Below are positions 13,201-27,200 of a stretch of 64,000 nucleotides of DNA, piece by piece. This stretch comes from Varroa destructor. Its lineage: Eukaryota > Arthropoda > Arachnida > Mesostigmata > Varroidae. Every line of letters starts with the position of its first letter. The first letter of the stretch is position 1. The position numbers were made by a program, and so were the translations under genes. The stretch is from assembly GCF_002443255.2 (NCBI RefSeq), contig NW_019211458.1:9887364-9951363 (forward strand), written 5' to 3'. The notes below the pieces were generated by a model, which searched no databases, was not told where the DNA came from, and saw only the letters and a program-made list of their open reading frames with translations.

Positions 13201-16200
13201 GTTGGTGTACTGAGTGCATGAAAATTAGTTCGTCCAATTGTCTCTCAAAATCTCATTTCTTACCACGCCGGATTCAAATCTTCTTTTCGACCGTTTTCGA
13301 AATGAGTCGCGTGACTAGATCTCGAATGTCGTCTCGGCCGTGTCAAAGGTTCTTCTTAGGCCTCTCTTAAGACAAGGCGTTGAAGGTGCTAAAACACGTG
13401 AACGCAGAAATTGGAACGACACATAAACTGTTTTTTTAGAAGTAGCAACAAGCGGCACAGTGAATTCTTGCAGTTAACGGCTTGTATACAACACTATACG
13501 ATTTTTTAAGTTTTCCTGCTGATGGTCCTCAGTGACCGACCAACGTAATGCACGATCCCTTGATACAAAAGAAGCTGAAAAGAACCTTGATTTTCGATCC
13601 GAAGCTTACAATTGTTTCCAGCCCGAATTGGCCATTGAACAAATACTAAGGCGTCTATATACCCTTCTGTATCTAATTCATCTAAACACCCGGACTTCGT
13701 AGTTCTGTTTTGAAGGTGACATATCGTGCATAACGAATTTAGTTTGCGTCTATTCTTTACTTTCTCTAGTCATCTACAGTATATATAGATAATCGGAAGA
13801 AGTCGGATCATTTCACTCCGAGAAGCTTTTATATAGTTGTCAAATAACTTATCTATCTTATCTGCTTGGTCGAACCAAATTATTTTGTTTAATCTCGTGT
13901 AGTTTTGCATTATCTTCTAAATGATTTCGGCTTGCTACAATGGCTTATCTTAAGTCGAAAAAACAAATGCGACTAAAATTGATACGTTCTACTTTTGCGC
14001 TTCCGTTGCCCTTTGATATAACGCGATGAGTAGTTCTAGCACATAGTTAGTTATCACTCACGCAGTATAGTTCAAGTTAGCTATTATCACCGACTAAGTT
14101 ACGTCATAAACCCTACCTAGAGTTTACGTTAATACACTTCTTATTTTTTTGAATTTTCCAATATGGCTGACAAAGCTCTGGAAGCTTTCAGCTTTAACAG
14201 TGGCTATCCGGTAGATATCAACCATGCCGGGAAAATTGCCATATATTTACTTGTGACGTCATGGAGTGGTAAAAGCCCCATTATTTATTTGTACCTCTAG
14301 CAGACAACCCGCCACTATGTAAAAAATTTCACTGTATTACCTTTGTGTGTACTGAATGCTTTTATTGATTTTCTACGATAATTTGGTTCGTTGCCAAAGA
14401 GCTGTTGTCGTGGTGTTCAGCTATCACACTATTATTCTACAATATACACATCTATCATTGCTATTTCAGATTACGTGGCGCATGATAATAATAGTTCACC
14501 GAAATTAAAGCATAACGCAGAAAACATCGTATCAAGCTCAAACGAAATTCAATTATCGCGCTATAAGTCAAGCCCGCCATGACGAAAGGAGGAAAAACCG
14601 CGGGACGACATATTGTGAACAGTTTTTTCGTCTTGAATTTCGATAACAGCTGTAGCTGTTAACGAGAGTCAGCTCTGCACCCCATAGGTGAGACGATTGA
14701 TGTGGTAACGAACCACACCTGTACCTATTCGAAGCTATACTATTTTAAGACACTTTCATAATAAAGCATAACTGAGAAAAAGTATCGCGTTGATTAGAAA
14801 ACGTTTCTAGACCCCGATAGTAATGTAGTCTAAAAATATGAATTTTTGCCGCTATCTCGTAGAAAGAAAACGCTCGGTGATAAAAATTACGAACAAACTT
14901 AACTACTACTATTGGAGAAAATGAAGTATAACTTAATATACAAAAGAACTGAAAAAGAACGAACGTTGAAAAAATGGACGCGTACAGCTTTTACCTAGAA
15001 AAAAAAAAACATACAAAAAAAAAAACAACATATATTCATATGCGAATCCCGCTTCCCACATTCACCATGAAAGCACAGCTTGATACCCGTGTTATCCATC
15101 GTTTTCGGCCAACGAGAAACAACAAAACAAGACACAAGTAAGAGCAAGCGATTGTCCTTCTTGGATTTGGAGCGACCAAACTGTATTTCGGTTACCTGTA
15201 TTATATATCGATACAAGGTATTCCTTGTGAGTACTCGTGAAAGCTGTCGTTGTAGCTCGTTTCCTGATCCGTTCTGGCCACTGCTGGAAAGCTTTTTCAA
15301 GGCCACGTTTGACTTTCCCCAAAAACTCTGTATTTTTTTTCTCTAATAATATTCGTTGGGACGCGCAACTAGTACACTCGTCAGTCAGTCTTTCTTGCAA
15401 TTCTGGCCATTATTCCGTTGTTTGTCACGCGTTGCCAACCAGCAGTACAGAAAATCAACCGACAGACTTAACCACACTATGGTAATAGCCGTACTATAGT
15501 GCCTAACAGCCGATTAAGATCGGCACCCTTTTTGAGTTTCTTCGGCCACCACAAGCCATGATAGGGCTGGTTGTGCCAGGTTAGGCGACACGCGAACGCC
15601 GCTAGTCAAAATATACTGACAGATCGGTTCGACATATCGGCCTCAGTGAAAGCAGATGATGAGTTGCCATCTGGTTACAATTGGTGCTATTTTTACTACG
15701 CAGCTTTCTGGTGACCATCGTCACGCCCGCAATCGCTCTGTAACAGCTTTAATAATCTAGCGAGTCATATAAGTTCGAACATATACATAAAATTAGATAG
15801 CCGTAGACACCATCAGCGCTTATGTATATTCGATAGGGGGTATGCTAAATCGACCAATACACACATAATGGTATTAATGATGCCCACAATAGCAACATGC
15901 TAACCCAACTCCATAGCAGCGGAGGAATTATTATATTTTTCGTTTTTACAAATTATATTGATTCAGTCCATGTACTCATATCGATCGGTATATTAAATAA
16001 CAACAATCAATGAAAACAACATTTCTGCAGTTTATGATGGTGTTTACCGTATGTACAATACGCGTCAACTCAATTATTCCGTGTGGTTTTTAGATAGTTA
16101 AATATTTTACACTCGTTTGGAAGAACAACAGGCAATAGGATAATCATAATCGGCTCCAGGATCCTCTGAATGCCCTTAGAAAGGTGCCTGTAAAACAGAC

Positions 16201-19200
16201 GTACCTGATAGCCAATAAGGTTCTTGTTCTAGCATTAGAAAGGTCCAAATGTCCAGCAATGATATGCAACCCCACTAGTTATCTACTGACCAATGTGAAC
16301 TTCGTAGTAATCTGCCTTTTGAAATCGGGACATACAACTATTCTTTACGAAATAAGCGGGCCGTTACGTCTGCTTTCCTAAATCCCTCTGACAGTGGTCG
16401 ATCAACTTAAGTGTAACAGCATCAGCTATCTCTGTCCAGCGTTATCTAAGATTTGATATACGGGATCAAACGTAGAAATGAACATAGAAATAAAAACGTC
16501 TACTTTCCTGTTTCTAGAAAACTTCGAATAATTTATACAGGAAGGTTGTTAATTATGAACAAATATGAGGAAAGGTTTAGTTTAAAAGTATCTATTCCAT
16601 AATCTGAGCTTCATTCTATTATCAAGGGCTGTTTACTAGTATTATTTTTTACACGTTCAGCAAAGCTTTCTATAAGGATAAACATGTGTGTCAGTTTTTC
16701 GTTAAAAGCTAGACAATTTATAAACCTAAAGGGTAGCGAATGTTAGTTAATCGTAAAAATTAAAGTAGGTAATTTTGATCAAAGCTTAGAGGCTGTTCGA
16801 TAAGAGATATTCTGTGTTTTTAGGAGCGTTTGGATTGACTCTTCTTTGAAAGTTAACAATACAGGATCGGACCCAAACAGGATATGGCCTTACTGGTGAT
16901 ACAGTTAATCATAACCTAATTTATTACAAGTATAACTTTAGCCGAAATACTTCCTATGGCAACATATAAAGTTATCATACCCGTTCGATTTTTTAATACA
17001 CGCACTCTATTGCATCCAGTACTAATTGCACTCTGGAACCAACCAATGCCGTCAGTGTAGTCCATATGTTGGATACGAGTTTCGTTCCTATATAGGCGTT
17101 GATACACGCCAATGTATCTACCAAGTGTTAACCTCACCTACATCTTGTAAAATCAATAAAGGTAATGGTAAGATTGACCGTACTAGGCCGCTCCATATCG
17201 CCTGACGATACTGCATATGGAACGCCTATGAAATTCAGTAAATAACTTAATAAAGTTAATTCCCCAATTATATTTTATGATATCTATCTACCGGTTGTTA
17301 TTTTGTAGAAGCAGCGGTAAAAGCGACCTTTAGACATAATGGTTAAATAACTATATATATATTATGGCGCAAAAATACGACTACAGTGACTTTTCTCCAA
17401 TGGAATAATGAGGCACTGCAGAAGGCCGATATTAAAATATCTATAAAATTCAAATTCTGTGTTCTATCGGCAAATGAAGTACTTAGCTAGAAGTGATTGT
17501 ATCTAGAAAACCTATATGTTATTAATAATGATAAAGTTATGTATATCAATGGCAGACTACTGCATCCATTTATACCCTACGAACGCTCTTCTAGAGACAA
17601 CTAGATTCCTGATAACGTAGACACAACCGATGGTTTTATTCCGAAAAAAAAAAATATGTATAAATTTTGTAAAAACTAATGTATAATCTATGCAATGGAA
17701 CAAAGCGGATCGCAAAATCTAGTCGTATAGTTCTTTGACAGAATTGCTATTGAGGTCGCGCCATAAACTGAAAAAAAGGAAGAAAAAAAAAGAAGACTTA
17801 ATGAACAAAAGTAGTCTTTTAACAAAGTAATGCTTACATGTAACACGGAGGAACTTCTCTATAATTGGTTACGTTTACGGGGCATACAAAGAATTATACA
17901 AATAATGTTATTAATGCGCATGTTTTAGATTTTTTTGTAATTCGACAAGGTTCTTAGGGTCACAGCAAACAAGCAAGCCAACAGATACTGAATGGCGATG
18001 TATGGATGTCTCGTAATGCTAATCGAATGTTTATTTTCTGCATCGCGATTATCTGGTGTCTGTCATGTTTATATTAATCTCAAGCTGAATGTAGGCAATC
18101 GTTCATGTGCTTTTAATAACATCATAGGCTATCCATTATATAATTAGATATAAAACACAGATAAATGATCTTCAACGTCCAATCAGATGAAGCACTGAAG
18201 ACCTAAAAAGTAGTTCTTTTTCCAGAAACAAGACTATGTTGTGCAATTCTACAGTAAGGACTTTAGAACACGCGTGTCCATAAAATTTATTTTAGGAAAT
18301 ATCACACTGTATCGCATTTGTTTTTAGTCCTGCTAAAATAATCGCCAAAAAATCGAACCAAAATTTTCTCTCATGGTACTTCCTCGATACTATAAACTCC
18401 ATGAAATAAAGAGGTTTCCGATGCCAACCGACTTATACTGCTGTCAGTAATTGGCATAAAGTAGAAAAAGACTTCCTTCTTAGCCACTGTAGGAAATTTT
18501 ATCTTTCGTAAAACAGCGTCTGACATTGTCACGTATGTAATTAAAACATGAAAAGTGTATAATTTTTTAGTGATATTATTAGGAGAATTTTTTCACTACC
18601 CCTCGTTTTCTCTACCGATACAGTTTTTTTCGATTTGTTTCGCTAAATTCTCTTTTAAACATAAATAAATTTAGAGTGCGAAAGAATAGTTCTAGAGAAA
18701 TATTGTTTGATAATGGCTGTAAGTGGCAAAAGGCCTGGACATTCGATAGATTACTCTTATAATTGTGCGGCTAGATAGAAATTTTCACATTGATAAGCAT
18801 GGAGCTTCTAGAATAGACAAGGCCTAACGACCTTTACGGCTATTAAAATCGTCTAGATCTTCGTTAAACTTTAAAGCACCTATAGTATATAATCATTATC
18901 TAAGCGATTCGTAATCAAAACGCGATAGATAATTGGAAACCGTCAGAACGGTGTAACGTACGATCGCGTTAACGTTCGAGAGTTAGTAGCGCAATAATAA
19001 AATCTTCAATAAAGTATCTACTACTATACTCTTTCACTTGGTCAAATGTCTTTAAAAAACAGAGCTACATATGATCAGTACATACACATACACTTCTTTA
19101 TGCCTAACCCAATAATTAACATTTTCTTTCCCATTAAAGAAATGTTTCTACACTCTGTTAAGCCATTGCTAAGTGATCGCTTTGTATATATAGGAAAGAG

Positions 19201-19500
19201 TCAAAAAAATATCTTGTACGTGCGAGATGCATGCTAACCAAACTGTTTACTAGGACGTTTACAAAACAAAAATAGATGACCATCCAAGCTAGTTATCCGA
19301 CAGGGTCGTTATCTATCGTTGATGAAGCTTGCCATTTCTCCGGTGCTCCTATTGCATGGTTCTGCGGGAAAAGTAGACACGTTAGCTCAGAGCACGCTCT
19401 GGGGTAAGCGGCTAAATGTCAATGACAAAGAAAAAAACTTTGTTCTTTCGTTTCATTTAGGCGGTGCTCTAGTTCTACATCGTAGCTAATAACGTTGTTG
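7300..19500. other. Long intergenic stretch, no gene recognised
   Basis: About 12 kb of AT-rich sequence with many stops in all frames. Short ORFs such as 12253-12570 (minus) and 14995-15485 (both strands) show no known motif and no consistent splice partners. Mononucleotide runs occur at many places. I saw no tRNA-like B box, rRNA or clear repeat family. Confidence 0.55.
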
Positions 19501-19503
19501 TAG

Positions 19504-19970
19504 TCATAGCACAATTCGTATTAGTGGCAGTTGAGGAAGGCCATCGCTGCAAGGAGGTGCATATGGCCCTGTGTGTGTGCTGCATTTTCGCCTCGCTCTG
19601 TGAAGTGGGGCCTGCTGTTGACCCCGCTTCGACCAGCACCCCAACGGCGACCCACCGGAACGCTGTTGTCTACCATACGTACCCAGCCCGTAGCTATCAT
19701 CATACGGCCACTGCGACGGGTAAGGGTCTGGGCCAGAGCCCGAACGACGGTTCGTAAGCACCAATACCATTGTTGGTGGTGAAGGAAGACGCGCCCAATA
19801 GCCAATATCAGAAGGGACCATGTTGCCGTTCGTCTAACTCAAGGCGCTCACAAGCGCCTGACAACGTGGAACAGCGGGACGTCACACCGTTCCGTAATAG
19901 TCAGGTGCCGTGGCTCACACGGCGTTTCGCGCAACGGCATCCGAATCGATCAGTGTCTTTGTTATATTGA
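19504..19970. other. GC-rich ORF cluster, possible exon or promoter island
   Basis: A block clearly richer in GC than its surroundings, with long ORFs on both strands at once (+ 19524-19757, + 19531-19782, minus 19504-19821, minus 19521-19805). On the + strand an ATG at 19563 starts a signal-peptide-like stretch (MALCVCCIFASLCEVGPAVD) followed by a Thr/His-rich tail and a stop. The minus frame has a Gly/Tyr/Ser-rich stretch. No family was recognised and the correct frame cannot be chosen by eye. CAA/CAG-type triplets follow at about 19.98-20.01 kb. Confidence 0.3.
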
Positions 19971-20815
19971 TGTTACTGCTACTACGACAACAACAGCAGC
20001 TGCAGGAACGACTTTTTCTAATACAATTATTAATGCCACGACTGTATTGATAAACTGGAAACACTGACTATTTGTTGTTTGCACTGCTTTCGTTACCAGC
20101 TACACGCGTCGTCGCCGTTCATGACGCACTATATCGCCAGCAGTATCAGCAAAGCAGAGACGCCGCAGTCATAGGAACTACTGTTATTAGCACAACAACA
20201 GTAAAGACTTGACATATATCTGAGTCGCCATCTTCCTGCTTGCCAGTTACTAAGGACCACTCGACGATGGTACGTTACCTCTTCCTGAGAAATTTTCCCG
20301 ACATCGAGAGATGTAAAATCTCAGCTAATTGCTCTTTTTTCTTTTACGTATACCGTCATATTCAGATATATATCCATAAGAACAATCGGTGAAAATAGCA
20401 ACCCGTTGCGTTATAGTAATGTCCGTGTAGTAGTGAGTGTATGTGTGAATGAATTTGTGGGCGTGCATGTTAGTGGGTTTGTCGCATGTCCCGGCACGGA
20501 GCTTAGGTACTTATCGTCGCATTGTGTCTACGCAAAAGTTAGTTTGTTTCCGTGCAATTAGCCTGTAACGTTCACAAAAGAATCGTTCATCTGCCTATAA
20601 TTTCGGGTTGTACCGTCTAGCTGGAAGAGTTAGTGCGTTTGTGTAAGGGCTAATAACGCTCTAATTGTAACATGTCCTATCAGAGTCTGTACGACTCGTT
20701 GCTTTTTCGGGCGTGGGCGTATTCAAGTGTATCTATACTTGTGCAATTGTATTCTCTACACTTTAAAGAGCGAAAAGCTCTTTATGAGTTATTCTAAGTA
20801 GAGAAAAGAAAAAAA

Positions 20816-20829
20816 CACACACACACACA
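20816..20829. repeat. (CA)n microsatellite
   Basis: About seven CA dinucleotides followed by an A run. Confidence 0.8.
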
Positions 20830-21502
20830 AAAACTATAATGAGGACTATAGGTTTCACTTCATTAAATAACCATCTTCATTTCGTGGTTCTAATTTGGTT
20901 CAAAGTAGCTCTATCCAAGTTGTGCCATTAGCAGCTCAGAGAGCTCGAAGCGATTTTTCGTAAAGGCGGTGTAACTAAAAGTGGACATCGCATAGACGTA
21001 GTATACAACAGTGGTGAATAATGTAGACAAACTGTTACAGACTCTTATTAATTCAGTACCTTAACGTACTATTGTGCATCTGACTGGTGCATCCTATCAG
21101 ACAGACTATTATATCATTCAATAATATATAGATAACTTGTTTACTAAGCAAAGCACTTGAGGAAACTTATTGCTAAGTTAACATTGTCAATTTCCAAACT
21201 GATCTCTTGCGTAAACAAACTAGCAATTCGTAAATTGAAAAAACCTTGCCGAAATTTCGCTTGATCTGGAAAGAGGGGGAACTATGCAGCATAGCAGAAA
21301 ATTAGAGCGCTCATAAATGAATAAAACATTAGTATTTTTTATGATTGTGCTGCTTAAACAAACGATTAGCTGTTTGTAATGAGAATAGGACTTTTAGCTC
21401 TTAGGCTCTATCATTTGTACAAGTGTGGTTTAGTGAGAACACTTCTGAGGGGGGCAAGCAAGTGCCTTGATGAATTTTTTTGTGCCACCTCAATGACAGG
21501 TA

Positions 21503-21516
21503 GCGCCACCTAGTGG
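21503..21516 (-). promoter_or_regulatory. Perfect match to the CTCF core consensus
   Basis: On the minus strand the bases read CCACTAGGTGGCGC, which satisfies every position of the CTCF core CCASYAGRKGGCRS. The core is conserved between vertebrate and insect CTCF. Chance expectation for this pattern in 64 kb on both strands is well below one. Binding itself cannot be seen from sequence. The site lies 2.8 kb upstream of the NRF-like gene, at the edge of the gene-free left part. Confidence 0.35.
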
Positions 21517-24280
21517 ATTCGACTGCGATAAATTTCCAGCAGTCTTTCTTAAGAAACTGTACCAGTATTCTATGATAAATATCACAGGTACGCCAAACTT
21601 AGCACAATCGAAAGCCCTAAACGGTTCAAAAGATCAAAGGAAATTGCTGAGTTATCCTTATTTACAGCTGTACAGATTAGTTTTTCGATAAATCTTTTCA
21701 GGCGATAACACTGATTTGAGTTGCATAACATAATTCACCAGATCAAGCCGGTATAACTACTCATGAATAGCTCTAACGATAACACGAACTTCAATAGAGT
21801 AGTATAGAAATCGTTTGATGAAAGAAGAATAGAATTTTTCTATCGGAATTGAAGCGCTGGATTGTTTCTGAACACGGAGATTTACATTATACGCCGTGCA
21901 CGTAATAACAAAATGGAAACGCATTAGTTCGTTTACATTAAATAAGCATCTACCATTATGCCAGCCGTGTGTCGCAGACCGGGATCCGATACGGTATCAT
22001 TACTTATCTACAACAGCAATTCAGTCCGGATGATAAAACAACCATTCTAGACTGGGTTTTTCCGTAATACTAGCACAAGTGACTGCCAACAGGGCAAAGT
22101 GGCTTGTAGTAGATGACACAATGTCTTTTTTTGCCTGCCCTTCTCTCCATCTTGTCCTGATTCGTATCTTTTTTCCGTTTCATCACTGTATTGAGCTGTG
22201 CGCGAATCAAGCGAAACCATTAAGTGGCACTTCAATGAAGCTCAAGACATTGTATGTGGATGAGTTGAGATGGCATCACAGCCGCATGAATAATATTGGA
22301 CATACGATGTCGGATTAAGCAGTGTTCGAATTATGCACGAGGAGACCCCCCAGGAAAATGTTCCCCATGGTTTCGTCACATGATTGTCCGGTGATCTGTG
22401 TATTTTTTGCCCATGTACGGCTAGGCGGAACCTGGTAACTAGTATGTTAGCATCGTTAAACAGTAACGGCTGTTCAGTAAGGGTTATCAGGTCCTTGGTT
22501 AGGACAGTCGCTCAGTGCCTCAGAGGATGACGTTTGACAGAGCTGCTGACCGTTTTAGTGCCGGCTGCGCTATGTGCCGGCCGCAAAACGAAGAGTGAAA
22601 TTTACGCCACTGAAAGTTTAGAGCACATTGTCGTTCGTTCATAACATAATCTTCCAGCCTCTATAATAGTGGACATCCACATAAACTAAGATAATAATTT
22701 TTTGTCGTCGACACTCAGTCCAATGGATCTATACAGGATTTCCGAGTTAACCTTCGGATCTGAACACTTTTATAAACCATAGCGATCACTGTAAGTTAGA
22801 ATTTCGTTATTTTATGAGGCTCTTTATTTGGCAGCAATCGGCGAATGTTATAATATTTTTTATATTAGGTATTTCTATCTGTAATCTTTTCACCAAAGAA
22901 CTAAATAGAATTTAGGTCTTCCCATAGTTCTTTGTTGAACGTACAGCAAAACTTACTTCAGCTAACAATAATCTGTGCGCTTTTAATCTATCTGAAATAG
23001 TTATTTCCATCCTATTTCCATGTAGTTGAACTTTGATGAATTTCTAGGAGATATATTTTCTAAAGCAACGAGCATTAGCTTAACACACGCGCCACTGGCT
23101 CTTATTTGGGGCAGTTGTTATTATGATTATCATCATTGTATTATTGTTTTTACCTTTATCATAATGAAAAGGTAGAGGAAAAAAGAACTGAGAAAGTTCA
23201 ACATCTAAAGGACTGTATATTTACCACATAACGAGATAATTATTGCATATCCAGAAAAGCGCAAAAAAAAATTTTGCCATATTAACCATGGAACGCTTTC
23301 AATTCCTCGAAAATCTTGTGCGTATGTATGTAATTGTTTTAAATCATCCAGTTTTGTTTGCGTTTTACATAGGAGGAGTTGCTCAAGTGGGCATGTGCCT
23401 GTGTAGTAAAAACAATACACGGAGAAACAACTTTACGTGTCGTCTCCTATCTATCCAAAAACGGTTATCTAGGTTTTTCATCGAACCACCGATCCTCTCG
23501 GTCTTTTTAGCCGGAGGTCTAAGCCGTTGCGAAACTTGAACGAGTTTATTGTTAAGTCAGTTATGAAGAATCCCAAATCAATGTACATTGACAAAAGGAA
23601 CGCTGTATACCGCTTCCGCTGTATCTGACCACATGTCATTTACAATGGCACGCCCACTTCGCTCAATCATATCAGCGGTTTGGATTAGCAAAGATGACTA
23701 GATAAATTTATTGCTAAAGAAAACAAGCGCTACACAACTTAGATGAGCAAGCACAAATATTATTTATTAAAGGCAACTAGTTGGGGTAGTTAGAAGAAGA
23801 GTAATACTAGTCCTCTACTAGAGTTCGACAATCAAGCGTTCTTGCAAACGATTCTGAATGAACCTTACATCCATGTTACGGCAGTTTCGATCCTTGGTTA
23901 AAGCTCAAATCTCCCAAATTCGCTTCAAACGTAAGCATGCTATCTCGTAGACTTTAAACTTACAAATGTGAGCCTATTCTTCCTCCCTGCCTCCACCCCT
24001 CTATGCCTGTATGCACACCCCACATTTTGGTATATCCGAATTAAAAATTTTCGTGCCAGCCGTACGACAGAATGCCTTAAGGCGATGCCGAACGTAAAAC
24101 TCGAAACGTCGGACCTTTATAAAGTTGTTCTGTAGTACTATGGGCTAATCAGTAAGAACTTTGCTCTATAATTATTAATATTACTGAGTCATAATTACGA
24201 GTATAGTAGAACATACATACATAAAACTTTTTGTTTTCTGTGTCTGTAAATCACATCGAATATAAGTAAGCTAAACTAAA

Positions 24281-27200
24281 ATGCCTTTGAATCTGACAAA
24301 CGCTCAGATAGCTTTGTCTTTCTTTATGGGCAAACAGGCCAACCGACCGTCACGATGTTGCCCGATATGGCGGACCGTAATTTTTCTGGCAATTTTACAT
24401 GCAATTTGCATGGTAGTGACAGGACTCGAGCTATCCACCATCGGCACTATAGACACCGGATCTCAACGTAATCTTGCAGAGGATCTCAAAAGTTTGACTG
24501 CAGGAGCTCGAAAACAGCTCATGCCAATAGGTAAGTGATTTAGGTATTTGAGTACCAATCGTATGCATTAGTAGTATCGATATAGGCTTGTGTATAGTCC
24601 ATCTCTCTGTCCTCAGAGCATAAACATACATTTACATTATCCTTTTGAGCAAGTCAAGTTGTTATTATCTAACTATTTGGACAGTTAACTTATTAAGGTT
24701 AGTTGCGAGTTATCTACACTGAATGTTTGACTTAGACTTTGCCAGATATATTGGACCTTTGACTGCTTCACATCTGTTACTAATAAAGGTTTTTGACAGC
24801 TGAAGCACTTCTGTATAATGAGGACTTGTCAGCAGAATGTACAACCGCTTTATTGCGAACTGGTAGGGCTCTACAAACAGGCAAAATGTGGGCGGCCAAA
24901 AGTGAGTGTTTTTATTATGCTTATTATGCTAATTCGTCAGCTCTGTTAATTATAAGAGTATTTCTATATGGTAGATAGCTTCTCAATAAGCACAAGATGG
25001 CCGATCAGATGCGATCGTAAACGGCGGTGATTTCCACTGACATTTTTCATTTTCTCAACTACTATCCAAAAATTTTACTAAATTTTTGTGTAGCGAGATT
25101 TGTTTTCTTACCACAAATAATAAAATATTACATATTTCTAAGGTGTCAACTCTACTTCGTTCAGTCGTGATTCACACGTAGTAAAGTTCTAATTTGTTGC
25201 AGTGTTGTTGTCAAGCGGTGTGGTACCTGACAACTTTTTCTTGGGACAAACACAGGCACACGGTAGTCTCGAGCAGTGCCTATGGGCTTATGTCGTCCCA
25301 GGTGAGAAGACAGTTCACAGCTGCGCAGGCACGACCCATTACATTAAATATACATATAAATTATACGACTGGATCACACAGGTGCTTTCTGGACACGATG
25401 TGTCTATCTTTTGATGGGAGCGGAATCTCCATAGCTACCTACCATCGTTTTCTCGAGTATTACGTCCTGTTCTATTCGCTGGTGTCGTCAGCATGTTCCA
25501 CATAAACGGGCTTTCACGATCTACTGTTTTAAGGTACCAAGGTGTAAATCTGTACCGTCGAGGCAGTTTTTCATATTCCGGCAACTCTGTATGGATTCTG
25601 CCGATTTCGAAGTCCGACAAATGTATCGTTCTAACGCTTGTCGCAATGCGACACATGTTCACATATAACGAATTAATATACTTCTCGCCTGCCGGACAAT
25701 GGTATTGGAATATTAAAGAAACAAAATAAGACAAGTTATGGCGCTAGTGTATGATAAGTAAATCAGTCGGTCGCAAAAGCAGGCTTCCATTAACTAAACG
25801 CTTGATTTCAATGTTACAGATGAAAATTCGGAAGAGAGACAAGAGTTGCATTACTGCAAATTAAAAGTGGCCCTTGAGTCAAACAACAGCTTCTATGATG
25901 ATCTTACAAATGAAATATATGTGAGTACAGAATATGAAGAAAATTTCATAAAACTTAATAATCGGACGGCGTAAGCTGTTGTTTACCTAACGCATTCTCT
26001 TCCGTTAGAAGAAACATTTTCAGTTGCATGCATAACCGCTTCCGCAAGTAAAATACCCTATTTAATTTTATTCTCACCATATTCATTTTGTACACTGTTC
26101 TTAAAAACAACCATTCGGTATAATTATCCATACACACACACATAGATTTTTAACAAAATCTAAGAACGATGACGTTTTTTTTAAATCATCTAAAATGCTG
26201 CTTTTATACATCTTCCACATCCACGACTAGTAAGATCTTTTTGCGTTCTTCTAGCACACATCAGGTTTGAACGTCCAGGACATTCCCGATGTAATTAAAG
26301 GTATATACACCGGTTTAACCATCTCTTTGTGCATTCCTAGAGAATGTGCTCAAGCAGACCTTCAAATCGCCAGCGACACACGTAAGTCCCACTTGAAGGT
26401 TTTTTTCTTTTAAATTAGGCAGGCCTGGCTGGAGTTGCACGATAGAAGCATATCGCAGCAAGAGCTTTAACTCCTACGTTCTACACATGACAGCTTAGAG
26501 CTTTAAGTAGGTACATTAGAGTAATCGTGAAACTAACTGTTCAGGTGAACCTAGTTAAAAAAGAGTTGCATGTCCTGTTAGCATTGGCCTTAGAGTCTAC
26601 TAAAATAGCTAGAGCTAACTGAATCCTAGTCGATGCGATCGGTCAACAGAACCCACTAGCCGAGTACCGTCTAGAGATTAAGTGATGCTCAAAGTTTTTA
26701 GCAGCGTTATTCTTTCAGTGACTTCGATGTACGGGGGTTGGGCCGAGGTGAGCTCGTGCCAAAATGCCGATCGCGGTCCAGTCGAGCACCAACAAATTGT
26801 TATCATGTGAGTTATTTTGCTATCAAGCGATTTTTGTAGTATACGATCCTTTCTGAAACGTGACGCCCAGCAATACAAAAAAAAAACTCAGTCTCAAGCG
26901 ACAAATGGAAACAATTAACAATTCGTGTCCATGTACAGTTCAATGTACAGCTAATACATTTGATATAAAGTCATATATTTCTATGACAGCAAGCTCACCT
27001 AGAAAACAAATTTTACTGGCAGGACGATTCGCGTGCATTATAATTAGGACAACAATGCCTGCAGAGAAGTAATTGGCCCCCTTATTATATATGCCAATGA
27101 TATCTTCATTCAAATTAAATTGTTTGAGGGGGTATTGAATTATTGCAGATAACACGTATTTAACTAGTTTTGTAAATATATACAGGGTACGTTAAGACAC

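Larger units (their letters stand above)
19971..24271. other. Intergenic, upstream region of the NRF-like gene
   Basis: AT-rich DNA without a recognisable gene. It includes a (CA)n run near 20816-20829 and a perfect CTCF-type motif at 21503-21516. The sequence just before 24,281 is very AT-rich and shows no clear TATA box, so the transcription start of the next gene was not located. Confidence 0.5.

Noticed and set aside
23360..23410. GGAGGAGTTGCTCAAGTGGGC considered as a tRNA 5' half
   Set aside because: No anticodon arm or B-box (GGTTCGANTCC-type) sequence follows at the right distance.
25194..25505. 103-codon and 78-codon + strand ORFs overlapping NRF exon 3 and the following intron
   Set aside because: They are frame shadows or read-through beyond the donor at 25302. 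The real exon is 25203-25301.
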